Below are positions 55,077 to 61,690 of a DNA stretch of 64,000 bases, one piece after another. How positions within the stretch are numbered: position 1 is the stretch's first letter; every line of letters begins with the position of its first letter. The DNA comes from Saccharothrix longispora (GTDB taxonomy: Bacteria; Actinomycetota; Actinomycetes; Mycobacteriales; Pseudonocardiaceae). The stretch covers positions 1 through 64,000 of the forward strand of contig NZ_NSDM01000021.1 in assembly GCF_030852425.1 (NCBI RefSeq), written 5' to 3'. The position numbers and the translations under genes were made by a program. The notes beneath the pieces are model-generated. The model ran no database searches. It had not been told where the DNA came from and saw only the letters and a program-made list of their open reading frames with translations.

Positions 55077-55787
55077 CTACTCCACGCACCCGGGGATCAC
55101 CGCGGGCGGCCACGAGGTGACGTCGAGGATGCCCGCGGAACAGGCCTTGGAGACCAGGGCCGGGCGGTTCTCGGCCTCGAGCTTCCGCAGCAGCGCGGAC
55201 ACGTGGTACTCGACGCCGCCGCGGCTGAGGTAGAGCGCCGCGGCGAGCTGCGCGGTGGAGGTGCCGGCCGCCACGCCCTCCAGGACGCGGGCCTCCATCG
55301 CGGTCAGCCGCACCGCCCACCGGGACGTCCGGCCGCCCCCGGTACCGGTCGTCCCGGCGCCGGGGCAGGACTTCCCGGGTCCCGGGTCCGGGCGCACGAG
55401 CACCACGACCCCGTCGATCCGCCCGCCCCCGCCGTGCACGGCGAACCCCGTCACCTCACCGGACAGGGCGCCGGCGCCGGAGCGCAGGGCCACGTCGTCC
55501 ACGAAGCACGGGTGCCGCCCGTCCGCGAGCCGGGACAGCTGCCGGGACAGCCGGTCGCGGATGCCCGGGTCGAGCAGGTCGCAGAACTCCCGGCCGGACA
55601 GCTCGGCCGGCCCCCGCCCGAGGCGGCGGTGGAAGTCGGCGGTGGTGTCGCGGATGCGCAACCGGTGGTCCAGCCAGGCGGCGCACAGGCCGGACCGCTC
55701 GAAGAAGGACAGGTGGGCGGCCCGGGGCCACGTCGGGAACTTCCGGGCCCTGCCCCGGATGGCCGCGTCGGCCGCGTCCGCACCCAT
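55077..55787 (-). CDS. PAS-LuxR transcriptional regulator (PimM-like)
   Basis: A 236-residue regulator. The N-terminal half (about 25-130: ERSGLCAAWLDHRLRIRDTTADF...LLDPGIRDRLSRQL...) looks like a PAS sensor domain. The C-terminal part (about 163-225) is a LuxR helix-turn-helix: LTAMEARVLEGVAAG, STAQLAAALYLS, VEYHVSALLRKL. This architecture is that of PimM and its relatives in polyene clusters, which activate biosynthetic promoters through a 16-base palindrome; matching boxes occur in three promoter regions here. I chose ATG at 55787 (MGADAADAA) because GGAGGTGG lies seven bases upstream; longer starts are possible. The protein is a little longer than PimM (about 190 residues), and a promoter is visible at 55931-55959. 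Confidence 0.88.
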   Translation of the reverse strand: MGADAADAAIRGRARKFPTWPRAAHLSFFERSGLCAAWLDHRLRIRDTTADFHRRLGRGPAELSGREFCDLLDPGIRDRLSRQLSRLADGRHPCFVDDVALRSGAGALSGEVTGFAVHGGGGRIDGVVVLVRPDPGPGKSCPGAGTTGTGGGRTSRWAVRLTAMEARVLEGVAAGTSTAQLAAALYLSRGGVEYHVSALLRKLEAENRPALVSKACSAGILDVTSWPPAVIPGCVE

Positions 55788-55930
55788 CGGAAGACCACCT
55801 CCCATGCTTCGAGACGAGGACCGGTGGCGGACGCCGACGACACCGGGCGGTGTCGAGCACGACGGTGCTGCTGCGGTCGGGACCACCCGGACAGGCCCTC
55901 CGATCAGGAGTGATCGCCGCCACACCGTTC

Positions 55931-55959
55931 AGCATAGCCGGCCCATGTGGTTACACCAA
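55931..55959 (-). promoter_or_regulatory. Promoter of the PAS-LuxR gene
   Basis: On the minus strand TTGGTG (55959 to 55954), a 17-base spacer, and TATGCT (55936 to 55931) form a good housekeeping-sigma-like promoter. It would leave an untranslated leader of about 135 bases before the ATG at 55787. No PimM-like box is seen here, so the regulator does not look self-activated. The surrounding stretch 55788-56126 (339 bases) holds no gene that I can support; its middle (about 55925-56000) is more AT-rich than anything nearby, as expected of a divergent promoter region. Confidence 0.6.
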
Positions 55960-56090
55960 GGTCCTACGTTGGTTTTGATTGCGTTGTCCTTCTTTTGCCT
56001 GCGAAGCGACTGCGGTCTCGGCGGTTCCGCGACCATCCAAGGGTCGTGCCGTGGTCGTGGTCCGGACCCGACCACACATGTGAACGGATC

Positions 56091-56120
56091 TCGACCCGCG
56101 ACCGGGCCCGCTGGTACAAC
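56091..56120 (+). promoter_or_regulatory. Possible leaderless promoter of the SDR gene
   Basis: TCGACC (56091-56096), an 18-base spacer and TACAAC (56115-56120) precede the ATG at 56127 by six bases. This spacing would make the transcript start at or next to the start codon, a common arrangement in actinobacteria. No ribosome binding site is seen upstream of that ATG, which fits. Confidence 0.45.
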
Positions 56121-56126
56121 GTCGCC

Positions 56127-56849
56127 ATGACGAGGACGGCAGTGGTGACCGGTGGCGGCACGGGCATCGGCAGGGCGATCGCCGAGCAGCTGGTGAAGCA
56201 GGGGGTGGACGTGGTGGTCACCGGGCGGCGGGCGGACCTGCTGGCCGCCGCGGCGCGGGAGGTGGGCGCCCGTGCCGTCGCGTTCGACGCCGCCGACCCG
56301 GCGCAGGTCGAGGCCGCGCTGGCGGAGCTGCCGGACCGCGTCGACGTGCTGGTGAACAACGCGGGCGGCAACGAGACCCGCCGCCGACCGGAGCCGACCG
56401 ACCTGGCGCAGGTCCGGGACCTGTGGACGGCCAACTACGCGTCCAACGTGCTCACCGCCGTCCTGGTCACCACCGCCCTGGAGCCGAGGCTGGCCGACGG
56501 CGGCCGGGTGATCACCGTCGGGTCCATCGCGGCGCGGCGCGGTTCGGGCAGCTACGGCGCGGCCAAGGCCGCGATCGAGGCGTGGACCGCCGACCTGGCC
56601 TTCCGCCTCGGCGGGCGCGGCATCACGGTCAACGTCGTCGCACCCGGCGTCATCGAGGACACCGACTTCTTCGGCGGCGAGCCGCTCACCGGCGAGCGCC
56701 GCGCGAAGCTCGTCGGCAACCCGGCCAACGGCCGCGCCGGCAAGCCCGCCGACGTCGCCGCCGCCGTGACCTTCCTGGCCTCCCCCGAAGCCGGCCACAT
56801 CACCGCCCAGGTGATCGGCGTCAACGGCGGCTCCGCCCTGGGCCGCTGA
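56127..56849 (+). CDS. Short-chain dehydrogenase/reductase (SDR)
   Basis: A 240-residue classical SDR oxidoreductase using NAD(P)H. Visible: cofactor loop TGGGTGIG (8-15), NNAGG, Ser in VGSIAA, catalytic YGAAKAA (YxxxK), PGVIEDTDFF and the C-terminal GHITAQVIGVNGGSALGR. ATG at 56127 is preferred because the protein then starts MTRTAVVTGGGTGIG; the open frame extends upstream to 55947 through the promoter region. The substrate is unknown. It is separated from the biosynthetic genes by the regulator and a divergent promoter, carries no PimM-like box, and may lie outside the cluster. Confidence 0.9.
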   Translation: MTRTAVVTGGGTGIGRAIAEQLVKQGVDVVVTGRRADLLAAAAREVGARAVAFDAADPAQVEAALAELPDRVDVLVNNAGGNETRRRPEPTDLAQVRDLWTANYASNVLTAVLVTTALEPRLADGGRVITVGSIAARRGSGSYGAAKAAIEAWTADLAFRLGGRGITVNVVAPGVIEDTDFFGGEPLTGERRAKLVGNPANGRAGKPADVAAAVTFLASPEAGHITAQVIGVNGGSALGR

Positions 56850-56862
56850 CCGAAGGCCCAAC

Positions 56863-56926
56863 CCCCGCGAGTCGTACGCTCACGCCCCGCGAGTCGCACG
56901 CTCAGGCCCGGTGAGTTCCACGTTCG
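56863..56926. repeat. Three 20-base degenerate direct repeats, 22-base period
   Basis: Units start at 56863, 56885 and 56907. The first two (CCCCGCGAGTCGYACGCTCA) differ at one base; the third (CCCGGTGAGTTCCACGTTCG) is more diverged. They fill most of the gap after the SDR gene. Similar short GAGTxCxACGxTC words are, from memory, scattered in intergenic regions of some Pseudonocardiales genomes; that link is not checked. The 189-base gap 56850-57038 also holds the palindrome GGGGAAAATTCCCC (56935-56948) and a possible ECF promoter. Confidence 0.7.
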
Positions 56927-56956
56927 GGCCACTCGGGGAAAATTCCCCCGGCTCGG

Positions 56957-56984
56957 TGTAGAGGACGGCCGGCCCGCTCCGACC
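56957..56984 (+). promoter_or_regulatory. Possible ECF42-dependent promoter
   Basis: TGTAGA (56957-56962), a 17-base spacer and CGACC (56980-56984) lie about 55 bases before the YCII gene. From memory, the motif reported for ECF42 sigma factors is TGTCGA in the -35 region and CGA(C/T)-like in the -10 region, so the match is one base off at -35. It would imply that the sigma factor encoded by the second gene controls its own operon. Confidence 0.4.
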
Positions 56985-57038
56985 ATTGGGCGACCGCGAG
57001 CCACCGGGGCGCGCGAACGGACGAACGGGACACCCGAC

Positions 57039-57392
57039 GTGAAGTACTTGATGCTGGTCTACGGCAACCAGGAGAAGTGGGACTCCATCCCCGCGGACCA
57101 GTGGCCGGACGTGGTCGCCAACCAGGACGCGTTCAACAGGAGGTACCAGGGCACCGGTGAGCTGATCGGTGCCTACGGCCTCGCGGACGCGGTGATGGCG
57201 CGGCTCGTCAAGCGGGTCGACGGCGCGCCCGCGGTCACCGACGGGCCGTACCTGGAGACCAAGGAGTACATCGCCAGCTTCTACCTGCTCGACGTGGAGA
57301 GCGAGGAGCGGGCGCACGAGATCGCCGCCGACATGCCGTGGGCCGATCAGGACCCGGTCGAGGTGTGGCCGGTCCCCCACGAGGGGCAGTGA
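57039..57392 (+). CDS. YCII-related (DGPF-type) small protein
   Basis: A 117-residue protein of the YCII-like/DGPF family: MKYLMLVYGNQEKWDS at the start and TDGPYLETKEYIASFYLLDVES carrying the DGPF-like motif. No enzyme activity is established for most members. The family is commonly encoded next to ECF sigma factors of group 42, exactly as here: the stop overlaps the sigma gene start (GTGA). The GTG start at 57039 has only a weak upstream purine stretch (ACGGGA). Confidence 0.88.
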   Translation: MKYLMLVYGNQEKWDSIPADQWPDVVANQDAFNRRYQGTGELIGAYGLADAVMARLVKRVDGAPAVTDGPYLETKEYIASFYLLDVESEERAHEIAADMPWADQDPVEVWPVPHEGQ

Positions 57393-58612
57393 CGGGGCAC
57401 CGACGCGTCGAGGACCTGCTGCGCGAACTGGCGCCGCGGGTCCTCGGCGTGCTGGTGCGCCGGCACGGCCAGTTCGACGCGTGCGAGGACGCCGTGCAGG
57501 AGGCGCTGCTCGACGCCGCGGTGCGGTGGGCGGCCGACGGACTGCCGGGCAACCCGCGCGGCTGGCTGCTCACGGTGGCGTCGCGCCGCCTGGTCGACCA
57601 CGTGCGCAGCGAGAACGCCCGCCGCCGGCGTGAACTGGTCGCGACGCCGCAGGCGGAGGTGCTCGCCGCACCGGCCGACGCCGAGCCGGACCGGGACGAC
57701 TCGCTGGAACTGCTGTTCCTGTGCTGCCACCCGGCGTTGTCCGAACCCAGCCGGATCGCGTTGACCCTGCGCGCCGTGGGCGGCCTGACCACGGCGCAGG
57801 TCGCCGCCGCGTTCCTCGTGCCCGAGGCCACGATGGCGCAGCGCATCAGCCGCGCCAAGCAGACCGTGCGCGACGCCGGGTTCGGCGGGCTCGCGGGCGA
57901 GGACCACGCCGAACGCCTGCGCGCCGTCCTGCACGTGCTCTACCTCGTGTTCACCGAGGGCCACACCACGACCGACCGCGGCGACCTGACCGCGCCGGAC
58001 CTGTCCGACGAGGCGATCCGCCTGACCCGCGCGCTGCACGCGCTCCTGCCCGACGACGGCGAGGTGGCGGGCCTGCTGGCCCTCATGCTCCTCACCGACG
58101 CCCACCGCCCGGCCCGCACCGCCCCGGACGGCACGCCGGTCCCGCTGCCCGAGCAGGACCGCACCCGGTGGGACCGCGCCCTGGTCGAGGAGGGAACCGG
58201 GCTGATCACCCGCACCCTGCCCCGCGGCGCGGTGGGCTCCTACCAGCTCCAGGCCGCCATCGCCGCCGTGCACACCGAGGCGCCGACCGCCGAGGCCACC
58301 GACTGGCCGCAGGTGCTGGCCCTGTACGACCTGCTGGAACGCGTGGCCCCGAGCCCGGTGACCGCGTTGAACCGGGCCGTGGCGGTCGCGATGGTGCAGG
58401 GTCCGGACGCCGGACTGGCACTGGTCGCGGACCTGGAAGCCGACCGGCACCTGACCCGCACCCACCGCCTGCACGCCGTCAAGGCGCACCTGCTGGAGCT
58501 GGCCGGCCGGCCCGGACCCGCCCGGGACGCCTACCGCGAGGCCGCCCGGCGTGCCACGAGCCTGCCTGAACGCCACCACCTGACCACCCGCGCCCAACGC
58601 CTCGACGGGTGA
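57389..58612 (+). CDS. ECF sigma factor with long C-terminal extension (ECF42 type)
   Basis: A 407-residue RNA polymerase sigma-70-like factor. Region 2 spans about 20-90 (FDACEDAVQEALLDAAVRW...GWLLTVASRRLVDHVR), region 4 about 120-165 (LCCHPALSEPSRIALTLRAVGGLTTAQVAAAFLVPEATMAQRISRAK). A C-terminal extension of about 220 residues follows (LYLVFTEGHTTT..., LYDLLERVAPSPVTALNRAVAVAM..., HAVKAHLLELAGRPGPARDAYREA) with a TPR-like tail. This layout plus the upstream YCII gene is characteristic of ECF42, in which the extension is needed for activity and no separate anti-sigma factor is encoded. GTG at 57389 follows GAGGGG and overlaps the YCII stop. A role in the polyketide cluster is not indicated. 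Confidence 0.92.
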   Translation: MTGHRRVEDLLRELAPRVLGVLVRRHGQFDACEDAVQEALLDAAVRWAADGLPGNPRGWLLTVASRRLVDHVRSENARRRRELVATPQAEVLAAPADAEPDRDDSLELLFLCCHPALSEPSRIALTLRAVGGLTTAQVAAAFLVPEATMAQRISRAKQTVRDAGFGGLAGEDHAERLRAVLHVLYLVFTEGHTTTDRGDLTAPDLSDEAIRLTRALHALLPDDGEVAGLLALMLLTDAHRPARTAPDGTPVPLPEQDRTRWDRALVEEGTGLITRTLPRGAVGSYQLQAAIAAVHTEAPTAEATDWPQVLALYDLLERVAPSPVTALNRAVAVAMVQGPDAGLALVADLEADRHLTRTHRLHAVKAHLLELAGRPGPARDAYREAARRATSLPERHHLTTRAQRLDG

Positions 58613-58632
58613 CGCCGCACCCGCCGGTCCCG

Positions 58633-58667
58633 CGCCGCCGAACGGTCAGCGCGCCTGTTCGGCGGCG
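58633..58667. terminator. Hairpin between convergent sigma factor and AfsR-like genes
   Basis: A perfect 11-base inverted repeat (58633-58643 with 58657-58667, loop 13 bases) follows the sigma factor stop at 58612 by 20 bases. It also covers the last codons and stop of the AfsR-like gene on the other strand. It is best read as the terminator of the sigma factor operon. Confidence 0.6.
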
Positions 58668-61603
58668 TAGAAGTCGGGCACGCGCAGGCAGGCCGGGTCG
58701 AAGTCGTCCGGGACGGCCGGGCACTCCGCGGCGTCCTTCCCCAGTGCTCCGGCCACGCGCGCGAGGCGAGCCAGGGTCCGGGCGGTCTCCAGGTGGTTGT
58801 CGGTGCTGCGGCGCAGGTCGAGCGCGTGGCGCAGGGCGGTGTCGGCCACGCGCCAGTCGCCCTCCAGGACGGCCAGGTCGGCGCTCGCCCGCAGCACCTC
58901 CGCCAGGCCGTCGGTGCTGCCCAGGCGTTCGTGCACGGTCCGGGCGCGGGCCAGGCGGCCTTCGGCGGCACGCGGCCGGCCGTCGCGCAGGTCGACGTCG
59001 GCGAGCGCCTGCTCGGCGTAGGCCGTGCCCAGGTCGTCGTCCATCTCCTCGCACGCGGTCAGGACCCCGTGCAGCAGGTCGGCGGCCTCGGCGAAGTCCC
59101 CGAGGTCGGTCAGCGCCAAGGCGAGGCGGTAGCGGCACAGCTCGGCGCGCGCCGTGACGCCCGCGGCCAGGGACAGGGCCTCGCGCAGCAGCGGCACGGC
59201 CGCTTCGGGCACGCCGGCCTCGTGGCGGAGTGAGCCGAGCGCCATGAGGCAGTCGCGCAGCAGGTCGCGCGGCACACCGGGGTGGCGGGCCCGTTCGACG
59301 GCGTCGGTCAGCCACCGCTCGCCGTCGCCGAACCGACCCAACCTGGCCTCGGCCGCACCGGCCTGGCGCAGGGCCCGCAGCAGCAGCACGTGGTCGTCGG
59401 TGTCCCGCGCGGCGGCCACCTGCTCGGCGGCGACATCGCGCAGCTCGGTGAACCGGTCGCGCTGCACGCACACGTCGTACAGGGCGCCGAGCAGGCGGGC
59501 GAGCAGGTGGCGGGAACCGCGCTCCCGGACGTCGCGCACGCACAGCCGCAGCTCGCGCTCCCACTCGTCGTCGTAGGAGCGCAGCCACAGGAACCCCGAC
59601 AGGCGCAGCGCCAACGCGCCCGCGAGGTCGGCCAGACCGGCGCGGCGGGCCTGGCCGACGGCGGCCACCAGGCTCCGGCGCTCCGCCTCGAACCAGTCGG
59701 CGGGCGCCTCCCGGGCCAGGGCCGCGGCGGCGGGCGGTGGCGCGGCGACCGGGTCGGCGGTGCGGGCGATGCCGTGCGGGAGGCGGTCGTCGGCCTCGGC
59801 GGCGAGCGCCAGCCACCCGCCCAGCACACCGGCCACGGCGTCCCGCTCGCCCGGCTCCACGGGCTCCTGTTCGCGCGCCACGTCGGTGACCAGGTCGTGC
59901 AGCCGGTAGCGCACCTGTCCCACCCGGTCCGCCCCGAGCGGTTCGACGAGGTGCAGGTCCACCAGCCGGTCCAGGGGGCCGGGCCGCCACGCGGGGTCGC
60001 CCAGCAGCGCGCCGGCCACCCACCCCGGCCAGTCGGGCACCTCCAGCCGCCCGAGCAACCGGAACAGCCGCTGCTCGGGCGGGTCCAGGGCGTCCACGCT
60101 GAGCGTGATGCTCGCCCGCACGTCCAGGTCGCCCACGGACAGCTCGTCCAGCCTGCCGCGTTCCCGGGTGAGCAGGTCGAGGAACTCGGCGACGCGCCGG
60201 TGCGGCTGCACCGCCAGGCGACCGGCCGCGACGACGACGGCCAGCGGCAGGTTCGCGCACGCGGCCACGACGGCGCGGGCGGCGTCGGGCTCGGCGGCGA
60301 ACCGCTCGCGCCCCAGCACGTGCGCGAACAGCTCCACCGCGGCGTGGGCGTCCAGCACCGGCACCTCGACCCGCTCGACGCCCACCAGCGCGCCGAGGCG
60401 ACCGCGCGAGGTGACCAGGACGCGGCAGCCCGCCGTGCCCGGCAGCAGTGGCCGGACCTGACGCTCCGAGTGGGCGTCGTCCAGCACGAGCAGCACGCGC
60501 CGGCCGGCGAGCAGGCTGCGGTACAGCCCCAGCCGCCGGCCGGGGTCCTGGGGCACGACGCCGCCGTCCACGCCGAGCGCGCGCAGCGCCCGACCGACGA
60601 CGAGGTGCGGGTCGGCGGGCCGCGGGCCGCTGCCGCCGAGGTCGACGTGCAGCTGGCCGTCCGGGAAGCACGGGACCGCCTGGTGCGCGGCGGTCACCGC
60701 CAGTGCGGACTTGCCGACCCCGCCGCGCCCCACCAGCAGCACGACCGGTGACGCGCCGTCGTCCCGCAGCAGGCGGCCGATCCGGCGCAACGGCTCGTCG
60801 CGCCCGGTCAGGCGGCCGATGGGCAGCGGCAGCTCGCGGGGTGGCAGGTCGTGCCGCGCCGCCCGCGCCGGCTCCCCACCACGCAGCACGTCCTGTTCGA
60901 GCGCGCGCAGCCCCGGCCCCGGCTCGATGCCCAGCTCGTCGGCGAACGTCCGCCGCACCCGGCGGCAGGCGGCCAGCGCGTCGGCCCGCCGCCCGGCCGC
61001 GACCAGCGCCCGGACGCGCGTCTCCCACAGACCTTCCCGGAACGGGTGCTCGGCCAGCTCCGGCGTCACGTCCCGCAGCACGGCGTCCGGTCGGCCCAGC
61101 GCCAGGTCGGCGCGCAGCTTCGCCTCGACGACCGCCAGGCGTTCCTCGTGCAGCGCGGCCCGCACCTCGACGGCCTGCTCGTCGGGGACGTCCGCGAGCG
61201 CCGGTCCCCGCCACAGCGCCAGGGCCGCGGCCAGCTCGGTCGCCGCCTCGTCGTGCCGCCCGGCCGCCGCCGCCCGCGCGCCCCGTGACGCGGCCCGCCG
61301 GAAGTCCGCGAGGTCCAGCCGGTGGCCGTCCAGGGAGAGCAGGTAGCCGCCGGGGTGCGACTCGACCGGGTCCGCGCCGGCGGCGCGCAGGGCGGCGCGC
61401 AGCTTGCTGACGACGTTGTGCAGCTGGGCGCGCGCGGTCGGCGGCGGCCGGTCCCACAGCGCCTCCACGAGGACGTCGGCCCGCGTCGGCCGGTCGCCGT
61501 TGAGCAGGAGCGTGGCGAGCACGAACCGCGCCCGGGCCCCGCCGACCGGCAGCACCCGTCCGTCGTGCACCGCCCGCACCGCTCCGAGCAACCCGAACTC
61601 CAC
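58646..61603 (-). CDS. AfsR/SARP-family regulator with NB-ARC ATPase and TPR domains
   Basis: A 985-residue transcriptional regulator. N-terminal winged-helix domain (about 1-90: MEFGLLGAVRAVHDGRVLPVGGARARFVLATLLL...), bacterial transcriptional activation domain (about 95-240, LDLADFRRAA...ELGIEPGPGLRALEQ), ATPase with Walker A GRGGVGKSALA (about 293-303) and Walker B RVLLVLDDA (about 370), and TPR-like repeats to the end (for example LRALRQAGAAEARLGRFGDGE). This is the AfsR layout, usual for actinobacterial regulators of secondary metabolism. GTG at 61603 follows GGGGA; the frame runs open far upstream through the neighbouring gene, which is an antisense artefact. The target genes are unknown; proximity allows a role in the cluster. 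Confidence 0.9.
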   Translation of the reverse strand: MEFGLLGAVRAVHDGRVLPVGGARARFVLATLLLNGDRPTRADVLVEALWDRPPPTARAQLHNVVSKLRAALRAAGADPVESHPGGYLLSLDGHRLDLADFRRAASRGARAAAAGRHDEAATELAAALALWRGPALADVPDEQAVEVRAALHEERLAVVEAKLRADLALGRPDAVLRDVTPELAEHPFREGLWETRVRALVAAGRRADALAACRRVRRTFADELGIEPGPGLRALEQDVLRGGEPARAARHDLPPRELPLPIGRLTGRDEPLRRIGRLLRDDGASPVVLLVGRGGVGKSALAVTAAHQAVPCFPDGQLHVDLGGSGPRPADPHLVVGRALRALGVDGGVVPQDPGRRLGLYRSLLAGRRVLLVLDDAHSERQVRPLLPGTAGCRVLVTSRGRLGALVGVERVEVPVLDAHAAVELFAHVLGRERFAAEPDAARAVVAACANLPLAVVVAAGRLAVQPHRRVAEFLDLLTRERGRLDELSVGDLDVRASITLSVDALDPPEQRLFRLLGRLEVPDWPGWVAGALLGDPAWRPGPLDRLVDLHLVEPLGADRVGQVRYRLHDLVTDVAREQEPVEPGERDAVAGVLGGWLALAAEADDRLPHGIARTADPVAAPPPAAAALAREAPADWFEAERRSLVAAVGQARRAGLADLAGALALRLSGFLWLRSYDDEWERELRLCVRDVRERGSRHLLARLLGALYDVCVQRDRFTELRDVAAEQVAAARDTDDHVLLLRALRQAGAAEARLGRFGDGERWLTDAVERARHPGVPRDLLRDCLMALGSLRHEAGVPEAAVPLLREALSLAAGVTARAELCRYRLALALTDLGDFAEAADLLHGVLTACEEMDDDLGTAYAEQALADVDLRDGRPRAAEGRLARARTVHERLGSTDGLAEVLRASADLAVLEGDWRVADTALRHALDLRRSTDNHLETARTLARLARVAGALGKDAAECPAVPDDFDPACLRVPDFYAAEQAR

Positions 61604-61636
61604 GCGTCCCCACGCCTCCCGCTCCGGTGACGTGCC

Positions 61637-61661
61637 AGCGTATTGGGTCGCCGGGTAGGCT
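61637..61661. promoter_or_regulatory. Divergent promoter region between two AfsR-like genes
   Basis: The 87-base gap carries TACGCT on the minus strand (61642 to 61637), 33 bases before the GTG at 61603, and TAGGCT on the plus strand (61656-61661), before the GTG codons at 61670 and 61691. The -35 elements are weak on both sides, typical of activator-dependent promoters. Confidence 0.45.
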
Positions 61662-61690
61662 CGCGGGCGGTGCTGCCAGGGGGTCACGTC

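Noticed and set aside
56935..56948. GGGGAAAATTCCCC as a fourth PimM-type box
   Set aside because: The half-sites are spaced two bases further apart than in the consensus and the outer CT/AG positions do not fit.
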